Shown: positions 1 through 6,381 of the stretch, in pieces | Layout of the letters: each line of letters begins with the position of its first letter | How positions within the stretch are numbered: the stretch's first letter is position 1 | Origin: Candidatus Zixiibacteriota bacterium | GTDB taxonomy: Bacteria; Zixibacteria; MSB-5A5; GN15; PGXB01 | DNA: 6,874 nucleotides | Direction of reading: 5' to 3' | Assembly: GCA_020345705.1 (NCBI GenBank) | Contig: CP070766.1 | Coordinates: forward strand, 700,407 to 707,280 | The notes under the pieces: generated by a model | Seen by the model: the letters and a program-made list of their open reading frames with translations, nothing else | Database searches by the model: none | Told to the model about the DNA's origin: nothing | Translations under genes and position numbers: made by a program

Positions 1-937
1 ATAAGGACCTGGACAATGTTGCCTCATTCTTTTGCAGACCGAACTCCGGATTCTGCATATCCTCACCGGCCTTCATCGAGTGCCTTGAATCGGTCCGGGG
101 AACCATCAATTCATCGGCCGGCGCTCCCTCGGGCTCGGCAGTCTGCCGGCCATTTTCGGGAGCAATACCTTTGTGGCCGGACTGAACATTGTTCACTGCA
201 TTTTCTGATAAAGCCTCGGCTGACAATCTCACTTCTTTTATGTCGAGATTATTCGCAAGAAGTCTTCCTGAATCATCAGAAATAGTGTGATTCGCACTTG
301 CATGCACTTGCTCTTCCATAAAGAGAAGCGCACCGTTGGAGTCAGGGCCGATCTGACCCGTCGGTTGACCTGTCATCCGGGACGGTGCATATAACGCCTG
401 ATCGAAATCACCGGCGGCCTCCCCGATTCCGCGCATCAGAAGAGCATCACCATGGTCGGTACGTTGACCTAAGATGTCTCCTGCCCGCGCCTCCAGACTT
501 CGGAGAACGGACTTATCCGCTCCGGCAGGTTTCAATCCCGGGAGAATCTCACTCGCGGCACCGGCCTCAGGCTGTAATGATAGTGCCGCCTCACGGCCAG
601 GAAGACCGACCAAACGGCTCTCTCCATTATCTGCCTGCAATGCGGCCAGGGCATCGATATTCAGCAACTGGTTTGAATCGGCATCGATCGTCATCATGCC
701 CGGTAGAACATTTATTGCCTTCGGCAGGGAGCTTGAAACGTTACCCGATTCGAGAGGCTGAGGTTCCGGTTTCCCGGCTTTATGGTAATCGCCACCCCCG
801 GAGATATTCTCATTATAAAGCTTTTCGAATTCCCTTCCGGAGTCCGGCTTGGATGACTCGTCAAATTTAGTACCGTCAGCCTTCGCCGCGGCTGCACCGC
901 CGTTCTCTATATTTAATGTGTTTAAGAACGGATTCAT
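1..937 (-). CDS. fliK: FliK-like flagellar hook-length control protein, N-terminal part (runs off left edge)
   Basis: Reading the minus strand from the ATG at 937-935, the frame stays open for 312 codons to the window edge, so there is no stop codon here and the C-terminus is missing. The protein begins MNPFLNTLNIENGGAAAAK and is a soluble, low-complexity chain rich in Ala, Gly, Glu, Asp, Ser and Asn, with no membrane segment, signal peptide or catalytic motif. That suits the disordered N-terminal half of FliK, the secreted ruler protein that sets hook length; the conserved FliK C-terminal domain would lie outside the window. A GGAG at 947-944, six bases before the ATG, is a good ribosome binding site. 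The ATG directly follows the stop codon of the motE-like gene, so the two are probably translationally coupled. The name rests on position (ylxF/motE followed by fliK in Bacillus and others) and composition, not on a conserved domain. Several plus-strand frames overlap it, but none has this length or context. Confidence 0.68.
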   Translation of the reverse strand, partial: MNPFLNTLNIENGGAAAAKADGTKFDESSKPDSGREFEKLYNENISGGGDYHKAGKPEPQPLESGNVSSSLPKAINVLPGMMTIDADSNQLLNIDALAALQADNGESRLVGLPGREAALSLQPEAGAASEILPGLKPAGADKSVLRSLEARAGDILGQRTDHGDALLMRGIGEAAGDFDQALYAPSRMTGQPTGQIGPDSNGALLFMEEQVHASANHTISDDSGRLLANNLDIKEVRLSAEALSENAVNNVQSGHKGIAPENGRQTAEPEGAPADELMVPRTDSRHSMKAGEDMQNPEFGLQKNEATLSRSL

Positions 938-1774
938 CTAATTCTCCAGCACCGTAATCATGCGCGTCGAGATTCGTGCCGCCCGTTTGGGAGGCAACAG
1001 CCCCAGTATCTTGGAAGCGTTGGCCGGCTTCATGCGCGGCAGAACCGAAAGGACCACATTGTCCTTGAGGTTGGCAAACAGCTTGGCCACCTCGGCCGGC
1101 TTCATGCCGTCGTACAACCGGGCAAGCTTGGCTATCCGTGTCGACTCGGCCTGATCGATTTTTAAAAGAGCCTGGTCGATCTTGAGCTCCAGCGCCTGAA
1201 GCTCTTTTATCCGCTTTTCATTTTCGGTGTTGGCCTTATCCAGTTTGGCCATCTCTTTTTGAATCCAGTTCAAAGTGTCAAGCGAATCGGACGAGGTCAT
1301 CCCAAGAGCCCCTGCTTCTCCCTCCGGAGTACTGAAGAGATATTCCAGCTCCTTCATGATCTCGGCGGTGTCGATCTCCATGGCATCGACGTCCTTTCTG
1401 GTGAATTTCTTTTCGGCGGCCGGCGCGGTATCTTTCTTGGATTTGGATTGGCCTTCTTTGCCCGGCGACTGCTTCTTGACCGCATGTGCGGCTGTTTGTG
1501 CCGCCTGCTCGGTTTTGACGTCCTGTATCGCCGCATCGGGTAAGCCCTCCGGCGTACCTTCCGTCGGCGGCTTGTCACTCAGGACAAATGTATAGACGGC
1601 AAAGGAAACCGCGAACGCCCCCAGCGCCGAAGCGGCCGGAATAGCATACTTCTTCAATGCCTTGAGCGCCTTGAGCCTGGCAAAGAGAGAGACCTTCGGA
1701 GTCTTTGTCTCCTCAGACTTCTCAGGCTTTTGAGGCTCTTCTGCTTGTTCTGTTTTTCTCTTCTCTTCAACCAT
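938..1774 (-). CDS. motE: MotE/YlxF-like flagellar protein with one membrane segment, coiled coil and MgtE-N-like domain
   Basis: With the start at 1774 the product is 278 aa. Layout: a charged Glu/Lys cytoplasmic stretch (residues 1-45), one membrane segment at about 44-65 (YAIPAASALGAFAVSF and following), an Ala/Lys/Pro-rich linker to about 130, a helical coiled coil at about 160-214, and a C-terminal helical domain at about 215-275. This last part has the repeated pattern of the MgtE N-terminal/FliG-like fold (RLYDGMKPAEVAKLF, VLSVLPRMKPANASKILGLL, KRAARISTRM). This is the architecture of the MotE/YlxF/FlbB group, encoded next to fliK in many flagellar operons and linked to motor or stator assembly; the exact role here is unknown. 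The frame extends upstream to an ATG at 1810, but the predicted sigma-54 transcription start (about 1803) lies downstream of that codon, so I prefer 1774. Neither start has a strong Shine-Dalgarno sequence. The stop abuts the next gene's ATG. Confidence 0.82.
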   Translation of the reverse strand: MVEEKRKTEQAEEPQKPEKSEETKTPKVSLFARLKALKALKKYAIPAASALGAFAVSFAVYTFVLSDKPPTEGTPEGLPDAAIQDVKTEQAAQTAAHAVKKQSPGKEGQSKSKKDTAPAAEKKFTRKDVDAMEIDTAEIMKELEYLFSTPEGEAGALGMTSSDSLDTLNWIQKEMAKLDKANTENEKRIKELQALELKIDQALLKIDQAESTRIAKLARLYDGMKPAEVAKLFANLKDNVVLSVLPRMKPANASKILGLLPPKRAARISTRMITVLEN

Positions 1775-1814
1775 ATACGAATAGACTAAACCTATTTTTC
1801 CGAACGGCATTTAA

Positions 1815-1828
1815 GCAAGACCCGTGCC
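1815..1828 (-). promoter_or_regulatory. Sigma-54 (RpoN) -24/-12 promoter of the motE-fliK unit
   Basis: On the minus strand the sequence reads TCGGCACGGGTCTTGCTT. It contains GGCACG, then TTGC, with exactly 10 bases between the invariant GG (1828-1827) and GC (1816-1815). It differs from the core consensus TGGCACG-N4-TTGC only by C for T before the GG. The expected transcription start, 12 bases past the -12 C, is near 1803. Sigma-54 promoters are common in front of hook and basal-body genes in bacteria with an RpoN-based flagellar hierarchy, which fits the genes behind it. They need an activator ATPase such as FlrC or FleQ, which is not encoded in this window. Confidence 0.75.
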
Positions 1829-1898
1829 GACACTTCCCGGCGCACCATACAACCGGTTGCCACAGAATACATTAGGGCAGATCGCAGGCCGCCGGAAG

Positions 1899-1942
1899 CG
1901 AATGCTTACTGCCGTACTTCAAGAAAACTTTTCCCGAATGCT
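1899..1942 (-). repeat. Direct repeat CGAATGCT x2, possible upstream activator sites
   Basis: The same eight bases occur at 1899-1906 and 1935-1942 in the same orientation, with a 36-base period (between three and four helical turns). Their placement upstream of a sigma-54 promoter suggests enhancer sites for a bacterial enhancer-binding protein. Eight-base repeats also occur by chance, so this is tentative. Confidence 0.25.
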
Positions 1943-2012
1943 CAGGCAATTTGTTCAGATTAGATGATGGAAAACGAGACTAGAATTCTTCCTCAATGCG
2001 AGGCCAATAATA

Positions 2013-3290
2013 TCAGATTGGATTTCCAATAAGATTGGAATTGGTGGCGCCGGTGATCTTCATTTTTAAAATCTCTTTGCTGCCGCCGAGGTTCTCGGGA
2101 AGAAAGACCTTGAGATAATTATCGGTGATGCCCCAATAGTGCTCTCTGCCTTTGACGCGATGCTCCGAAATAACATACACTGTCTCGCCGACTTCCCTTT
2201 TCAAAGCTTCTGCGTAGCGCTTCTTGGAGATTTCCCGCAGGGCGCTGTTTCTCTGCTTGATGACATCCGGTTTTATCTTATCGGGCATGTCCGACGCGAC
2301 TGTACCAGGCCGGTCGGAATACGAAAAGACGTGCAGGTAATCGATCAGGCCGCAATCGGCGGTCTCGATTGACTTGCGGAAATCATCATCCGTCTCGCCG
2401 GGAAAACCGACGATGACGTCGCCGCCGATGACGACATTATGGATAGTGTCCTTCACGTGACTGATAATATCAAGATACTTGCCGGTATTGTACGGCCTTC
2501 TCATGGCTTTGAGGATTCTGTCGGACCCGGATTGAAGGGGAATGTGCAGATGCCGGCAGACTCTTTCGGCACCATCGTTCATTGCCCGGACCAGTCCGAC
2601 ATCGACCTCCTGCGGTTCGATGGACGACAGGCGGATACGACTGACGCTGCTGTTGTGGAGTATAAATCGCACCAGGTCCGCCGGTGATTTGAGATCGCCC
2701 CAGCGGTACTGCCCGATGTGGATTCCCGTTAGGACCACTTCGTTATAGCCGTTGTTTACAAGAGCATTTATCTCGGTGACGATCTCATCGGCGGAGCGGT
2801 TGGTAAGTTCTCCCCGTACTATCGGAATGATGCAGTAGGCGCACCGCTGGTTGCATCCGTCGCCGATTTTGATCCAGGCCCGGTTGTGCTCATGAAACTC
2901 CGTTATTACCTCCGGCCGGGGGAGTCGTTGACGTTTCTCGAACAGGTGCGGGAATTTCTCGCTCAAGATGGCGGCGATGTTTTCCTTGTCGTCGTTATTG
3001 ACAACTAGATCAACACCGTTCAGATGCGCCACTTTTTCCCGGTCGGCATCGACATAGCAGCCGATCACAACCACGGCCGGATTTTGCTCACGCCGGGCGG
3101 CGCGGGAGATGATATTGCGGCTGGAGGAGTCGGCCCGGCCGGTGACGGTGCAGGTGTTGATTATATAAAGGTCGGCCTCCCGGTCAAACTCCACCCTCTC
3201 GAAACCGTAGCGAGACAACTCGGCGGCGATTTTCTCCGTCTCGTACTGATTCAATCGACAGCCGATTGTCTCGAAGGCAACCCGTCTCAT
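2013..3290 (-). CDS. mtaB: tRNA t6A37 methylthiotransferase MtaB
   Basis: This 425-aa radical SAM enzyme of the MiaB/RimO/MtaB family adds a methylthio group to C2 of N6-threonylcarbamoyladenosine at position 37 of ANN-decoding tRNAs, giving ms2t6A. The N-terminal UPF0004 domain has the three cysteines for the auxiliary 4Fe-4S cluster: C11 (FETIGCRLNQYETE), C47 (INTCTVTGRAD) and C78 (VIGCYVD). The radical SAM motif CxxxCxxC is C146, C150 and C153 (GDGCNQRCAYCIIPIVRG). Further family motifs are HLHIPLQSGSDRILKAMRR (about 248-265), DVIVGFPGETDDDF (291-304) and HVFSYSDRPGT (320-330). The last 60 or so residues form the TRAM-like tRNA-binding region. GCRLNQYE is closer to MtaB (YqeV) than to MiaB or RimO. 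Length is normal. The start fits the family, which begins just before this first cysteine motif. No Shine-Dalgarno sequence precedes the ATG. It lies between a terminator and the flagellar promoter, so it is probably transcribed alone. Confidence 0.93.
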   Translation of the reverse strand: MRRVAFETIGCRLNQYETEKIAAELSRYGFERVEFDREADLYIINTCTVTGRADSSSRNIISRAARREQNPAVVVIGCYVDADREKVAHLNGVDLVVNNDDKENIAAILSEKFPHLFEKRQRLPRPEVITEFHEHNRAWIKIGDGCNQRCAYCIIPIVRGELTNRSADEIVTEINALVNNGYNEVVLTGIHIGQYRWGDLKSPADLVRFILHNSSVSRIRLSSIEPQEVDVGLVRAMNDGAERVCRHLHIPLQSGSDRILKAMRRPYNTGKYLDIISHVKDTIHNVVIGGDVIVGFPGETDDDFRKSIETADCGLIDYLHVFSYSDRPGTVASDMPDKIKPDVIKQRNSALREISKKRYAEALKREVGETVYVISEHRVKGREHYWGITDNYLKVFLPENLGGSKEILKMKITGATNSNLIGNPI

Positions 3291-3296
3291 ACCGCA

Positions 3297-3325
3297 ATTA
3301 TACGCACATCATGCCAATAAATAAA
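3297..3325 (-). promoter_or_regulatory. Possible sigma-70 promoter of mtaB, close to the start codon
   Basis: A perfect TATAAT lies at 3302-3297 on the minus strand. With a 17-base spacer the -35 position is TTTATT (3325-3320), which matches TTGACA at only three of six bases. Transcription would start at about 3290, at or next to the A of the mtaB ATG. The element directly follows the rpsA terminator, so mtaB needs a promoter in about this place. Confidence 0.4.
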
Positions 3326-3345
3326 GCGGCGAGTAATCGCCGCTT
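3324..3345 (-). terminator. Rho-independent terminator after rpsA
   Basis: A perfect nine-base-pair stem (3324-3332 pairing with 3337-3345, arms AAGCGGCGA and TCGCCGCTT) closes a four-base loop. On the minus strand it is followed by TATTTATT, a T-rich though interrupted tail. It lies about 50 bases after the rpsA stop codon and before mtaB, so it ends the rpsA transcript. On the plus strand the tail is less T-rich and no gene points that way. Confidence 0.8.
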
Positions 3346-3393
3346 CATTTATACCAAAAAAGTACAGACACAATTCAATTGGAAAAGAAACCG

Positions 3394-5622
3394 TTAAGTC
3401 TGTTCGGAACCCTCCGGAGCCGGATCTTCCTCCTTCTTTTCTTCTTCAACCGGGGATGCTTCGGCCGGAGCGCTTTCTTCCTGCTGACTTAACCGGTCCG
3501 AGCTTTCAGGCGGAGAAGATTCTCCCAATTCGGGAGGTTTTTCGCCTTCCGACCGCTCCTCCGGTTCAACCTGGACGGCAGCGTCTGCCGGTTTCTCAGG
3601 CTCGCCGGCCGGCTTCTCCCCTTCAGCCGGTCCGGTCGTCATCAGACCGGAGGGTCTTTCACTGATGGCATCTTTCATCTCAACCGTCCGCGTCGGATGC
3701 TTCGCCAAAAACTGCTCCAGTTCCGTCTTCTCCCGCTTCCTGTAATAAGCGGAAACCGACACAACAATCTTGTGAGCAGGCCGATCGAACTCAATTACCT
3801 GGAGCGGTATTTGATCGCCTTCGGAGAAAGCGTCAGCCGGATTCTCAAGGTCGGTTTTGCCGAGCTGATGAGTAGGTACAAATCCCTCGACTTCGCCGTC
3901 AAGTTCCACCGTTACACCGCGATCCATAACTCTCGTAATGGTCCCCAGGCAATCGGTCCCGAGCGAGTATTTCTTGGCGATATCCGGCCACGGGTCATCC
4001 TTCAACTGCTTGAATCCAAGCGATATCCTTCGATTCTCATGGTCAATCCGGAGAATCTTGATATCAATCTTGTCACCCTTCTTCATAAGTTCGGAAGGGT
4101 GCTGAATCCGCTTGGTCCAGGACATATCAGAGATATGAATCAGACCATCGATTCCCTCTTCAAGCTCGATAAAGGCCCCAAAAGCGGTGAGGTTGCGGAC
4201 CTTTCCGGAAACCACCTTGCCCACCGGGTATTTCATCTCGATCGTCTCCCACGGATCGGGCTCCATCTGCTTAATGCCGAGAGAGATTTTCTCGTTCTCG
4301 CGATCAACCGAAAGCACCACCGCGTCAATTCTGTCACCGACATTCATGATCTTCGACGGATGCTTGATATGCTGTGTCCAGGACATTTCCGAGATATGGA
4401 TCAGCCCTTCAACGCCCTTTTCAAGCTCCACAAAAGCACCGTAGTCGGTTATGGAAACGACCTTGCCGGTCACCTTCTTTCCGATAGGATATTTCTCTTC
4501 GATATTTTCCCAAGGATATGGTGTCAGCTGCTTGAGTCCTAAGGAGATGCGGGATGTCTTCTCGTCGAAATCGAGAATCTTGACCTGGATCTTCTCACCC
4601 AGAGTGACAAGTTCGCCGGGGTGCTTGATTCTCCCCCAGGACATGTCGGTGATATGCAGCAGCCCGTCAACACCGTCGAGATCGATGAAAACACCGAAAT
4701 CGGTGATGTTTTTGACGATGCCTTCGCGCACCTGGTTGACTTCGATCTCCTTTAACAATGATTCTCGTTTGGATTCGCGTTCCTCCTCGAGGACAACCCG
4801 TCGTGAAACGACGATATTCCTGCGGCTCTTATTGAGCTTGATGATTTTCAGGTCCATGTTTGACCCGATAAGAGCGTCAAAATCAGGAACCTGCCGAAGG
4901 GCAATCTGGGATCCGGGCAGAAAAGCGTCCACGCCCATTATATCGACGACGACGCCACCCTTAATCCGTCGGACAACTCTTCCTTCGACCAGGTCGCCGG
5001 CATCATGAATGTCGCGGATCTTGTCCCAGACAATCATGAAATCGGCCCTCTGCTTGGACAGGATCAACTGACCGTTGGAATCCTCAATCTGTTCCAGGTA
5101 AACGTCCAGCTTGTCGCCAACCGCAATATTGATCGGTTCCGGAAACTCCGATAGAGGAATTATTCCTTCGGATTTGAAACCGACGTCGACAATGACATCG
5201 TCCTTGGAGACTCCCAGAACGGTTCCGGTGACGATTTCACCTTCTTTGATGGCCTTGATGGTGCCGTCATACATCTCAAGAAGCTCTTTGTACTCATCCT
5301 GAGAGTATTCTTTGCTGTCGATTTCGGTCAGCTTCATCGAAGCTATTGTCTCAATCTCCTCCGGCATCACAGCCACCTTTTCCACTCTGGTGGCCGCTTT
5401 CTGCACCAGCCGTTTGGTTCTGGCGGTTTGAACCTTTTCGGCCGGCTTTTTCTCCACCGCTACCGCTTTTTGGGCGACCTTCGCCTTTTCGGTCTTGACC
5501 ATCTTGACCTTTTTGGTCTTGGTCTTTCTGCGGGTGGTTGCTTTCCGCTTGGTAAGCTTAGGAGCTTTATCACCTCCTGTCGTCTTGGATTTTGCTGTAG
5601 TTTTCTTCTTGGCTTCTGCCAT
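3394..5622 (-). CDS. rpsA: 30S ribosomal protein S1 with long basic N-terminal and acidic C-terminal tails
   Basis: The 742-aa product contains six S1 (OB-fold) RNA-binding domains at about residues 125-192, 209-277, 296-365, 381-452, 468-539 and 554-625. S1 binds mRNA leaders on the 30S subunit and helps start translation. Domains 3-5 are the most alike, each with the pattern GLxHIxxMSW...HP...GxxI...SLGxKQ. Domains 1, 2 and 6 are more divergent, as usual in bacterial S1. The start at 5622 (MAEAKKKTTAK) is chosen because AAAGGAGGA at 5641-5633 precedes it; the frame also extends to a GTG at 5667, which lacks a ribosome binding site and falls in a leader hairpin. Flanking the domains are two unusual tails: the first 60 residues contain 20 Lys and 3 Arg, with Ala, Thr and Val between them as in histone H1, and residues 661-742 contain 22 Glu and 3 Asp with many Pro and Ser. 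E. coli S1 (557 aa) lacks both. Confidence 0.95.
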   Translation of the reverse strand: MAEAKKKTTAKSKTTGGDKAPKLTKRKATTRRKTKTKKVKMVKTEKAKVAQKAVAVEKKPAEKVQTARTKRLVQKAATRVEKVAVMPEEIETIASMKLTEIDSKEYSQDEYKELLEMYDGTIKAIKEGEIVTGTVLGVSKDDVIVDVGFKSEGIIPLSEFPEPINIAVGDKLDVYLEQIEDSNGQLILSKQRADFMIVWDKIRDIHDAGDLVEGRVVRRIKGGVVVDIMGVDAFLPGSQIALRQVPDFDALIGSNMDLKIIKLNKSRRNIVVSRRVVLEEERESKRESLLKEIEVNQVREGIVKNITDFGVFIDLDGVDGLLHITDMSWGRIKHPGELVTLGEKIQVKILDFDEKTSRISLGLKQLTPYPWENIEEKYPIGKKVTGKVVSITDYGAFVELEKGVEGLIHISEMSWTQHIKHPSKIMNVGDRIDAVVLSVDRENEKISLGIKQMEPDPWETIEMKYPVGKVVSGKVRNLTAFGAFIELEEGIDGLIHISDMSWTKRIQHPSELMKKGDKIDIKILRIDHENRRISLGFKQLKDDPWPDIAKKYSLGTDCLGTITRVMDRGVTVELDGEVEGFVPTHQLGKTDLENPADAFSEGDQIPLQVIEFDRPAHKIVVSVSAYYRKREKTELEQFLAKHPTRTVEMKDAISERPSGLMTTGPAEGEKPAGEPEKPADAAVQVEPEERSEGEKPPELGESSPPESSDRLSQQEESAPAEASPVEEEKKEEDPAPEGSEQT
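4085..4680 (-). repeat. Tandem internal repeats encoding S1 domains 3-5
   Basis: Near-copies of the stretch encoding HIxxMSW recur at about 4120-4145, 4380-4405 and 4640-4665 on the minus strand, some 260 bases apart. This is the period of one S1 domain plus linker. They are diverged coding repeats inside rpsA, not a separate element, and could mislead assembly or alignment. Confidence 0.7.
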
Positions 5623-5754
5623 CTGCGAAAAATCCTCCTTTACTCTATATTTATCCCGAGGCGACACGACGCCGGGGCGGGATATTCGAAGTAAAAATTC
5701 TATCGAATCTTATATCGACTCGAACCGCAAATATTGAACATAACATCTCTAATG
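5623..5754 (-). promoter_or_regulatory. rpsA leader with strong ribosome binding site
   Basis: The 132 bases between the plsC stop and the rpsA ATG contain no gene. The Shine-Dalgarno sequence AAAGGAGGA (5641-5633) lies about 10 bases before the ATG and fixes the start. A nested hairpin lies just upstream of it. AT-rich sequence at 5690-5745 (with TATAAG and TAGAAT) could hold a promoter, but no -35/-10 pair with good spacing stands out. I cannot tell whether rpsA is read through from cmk-plsC or has its own promoter. Confidence 0.5.
5652..5684 (-). promoter_or_regulatory. Nested hairpin in rpsA leader, possible S1 autoregulatory element
   Basis: The outer arms TATCCCG and CGGGATA (5684-5678 with 5658-5652) pair over seven bases, and the inner arms GGCG and CGCC (5673-5670 with 5663-5660) pair over four, closing a six-base TCGTGT loop with an asymmetric internal bulge of four C against one T. 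No T-run follows, so it is not a terminator. It ends 11 bases before the Shine-Dalgarno sequence. E. coli rpsA is known to be controlled by S1 binding to its structured leader; a similar role here is inference. Confidence 0.45.
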
Positions 5755-6381
5755 TCAAGCTGGTTTCGCTGTTTTTATAAATTCTTCCTTTAATTTCGCT
5801 ATTCGCGCCATTATATCAGCCGAGAGCCTCCGATAGGCTTCTTTGCCGTCGCCATAGACGGAGATTTCATCGCTGCCGAGCGGCTTGCCGAAGATCAATG
5901 CCAGCCGCTCCTTACCCCGGAGACAGGAGCCTTTTTTGTCAGACCCGTGGATATAGGCGGGAATGACCGGCACCCCGCTCAGCACCACCACCATGCCGAT
6001 ACCCGGTTTGGCGGGCAGAAAATTCCCATCCCTGGATCGGGTTCCTTCGGGAAAAATGAGCAGTCCCTGCCCCGATTTCAGAATTTCCAGCGCCACTCCA
6101 AGAGATTCCCTGTCCATGCCCCGGCGGATAGGATGAGCCTTTGTCGCTCTGATTATGGCCCCGAACAGCCGGTTGCGAAACAACTCCTTCTTGGCCATAA
6201 AATGAATCAGCCTGTTGATGTTGGACCCGATCAAGACAGGATCGGAATAAGAGATGTGATTGCAGGCCAGGATAAACGACCCCGATTTGGGAATAAAATG
6301 ACCGTTTATGACCTTCATCCTGAGCAGCGATCGGCTTATTGATCTGCCCAGAATCCAGCCAAGCCAGTAGAGGAGATTCAT
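5755..6381 (-). CDS. plsC: 1-acyl-sn-glycerol-3-phosphate acyltransferase (PlsC)
   Basis: This 208-aa membrane-associated enzyme is expected to acylate lysophosphatidic acid to phosphatidic acid, the second acylation in phospholipid synthesis. The catalytic HX4D motif is H42-D47 (ACNHISYSDPVLIG). The substrate-binding motif FPEGTRS is at 110-116, and the later conserved block VPVIPAYIHGS is at 137-147. The first 20 or so residues are hydrophobic and amphipathic (MNLLYWLGWILGRSIS), which suits attachment to the inner membrane face. Length is normal for a short PlsC. Its ATG overlaps the cmk stop codon by four bases (ATGA), and no clear Shine-Dalgarno sequence is seen, so translation is probably coupled to cmk. 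Other members of the acyltransferase family use different acceptors, so the exact substrate is inferred. Confidence 0.92.
   Translation of the reverse strand: MNLLYWLGWILGRSISRSLLRMKVINGHFIPKSGSFILACNHISYSDPVLIGSNINRLIHFMAKKELFRNRLFGAIIRATKAHPIRRGMDRESLGVALEILKSGQGLLIFPEGTRSRDGNFLPAKPGIGMVVVLSGVPVIPAYIHGSDKKGSCLRGKERLALIFGKPLGSDEISVYGDGKEAYRRLSADIMARIAKLKEEFIKTAKPA

Larger units (their letters stand above)
1811..2012. other. Non-coding gap between mtaB and the flagellar unit
   Basis: About 200 bases with no credible gene on either strand. It holds the sigma-54 promoter at its left end. Farther upstream there is a direct repeat of the 8-mer CGAATGCT (plus-strand reading) at 1899-1906 and 1935-1942, 36 bases apart, roughly 95-140 bases upstream of the predicted start. 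This is the distance range usual for sigma-54 activator sites. I see no strong terminator after mtaB: the small palindrome at 1991-2003 has a four-base stem and no T-run. Confidence 0.6.

Noticed and set aside
385..870. 161-codon plus-strand open frame
   Set aside because: It overlaps the 312-codon minus-strand frame in the fliK position, which has a good ribosome binding site and context. The plus-strand product is Arg/Pro/His-rich and typical of an antisense shadow.
712..897. 61-codon minus-strand open frame
   Set aside because: It is out of frame with, and inside, the longer fliK-position frame, and its product is low-complexity and unrecognisable.
1991..2003. CCTC/GAGG palindrome after mtaB as a terminator
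   Set aside because: The stem has only four base pairs and no T-run follows on the minus strand.
3297..3317. TTGGCA as the -35 box for the mtaB TATAAT
   Set aside because: It resembles TTGACA, but the spacer is only 9 bases, too short for a sigma-70 promoter.
3697..4542. 281-codon plus-strand open frame
   Set aside because: It lies wholly antisense to the conserved S1 domains of rpsA and encodes no recognisable domain; it is a shadow of the real gene.
5623..5667. GTG start extending rpsA by 15 residues
   Set aside because: It has no ribosome binding site and lies within the leader hairpin, whereas the ATG at 5622 has a strong AAAGGAGGA upstream.
5690..5745. rpsA promoter using TATAAG or TAGAAT
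   Set aside because: No -35 sequence with suitable spacing matches well; the AT-rich stretch alone is not enough to call a promoter.
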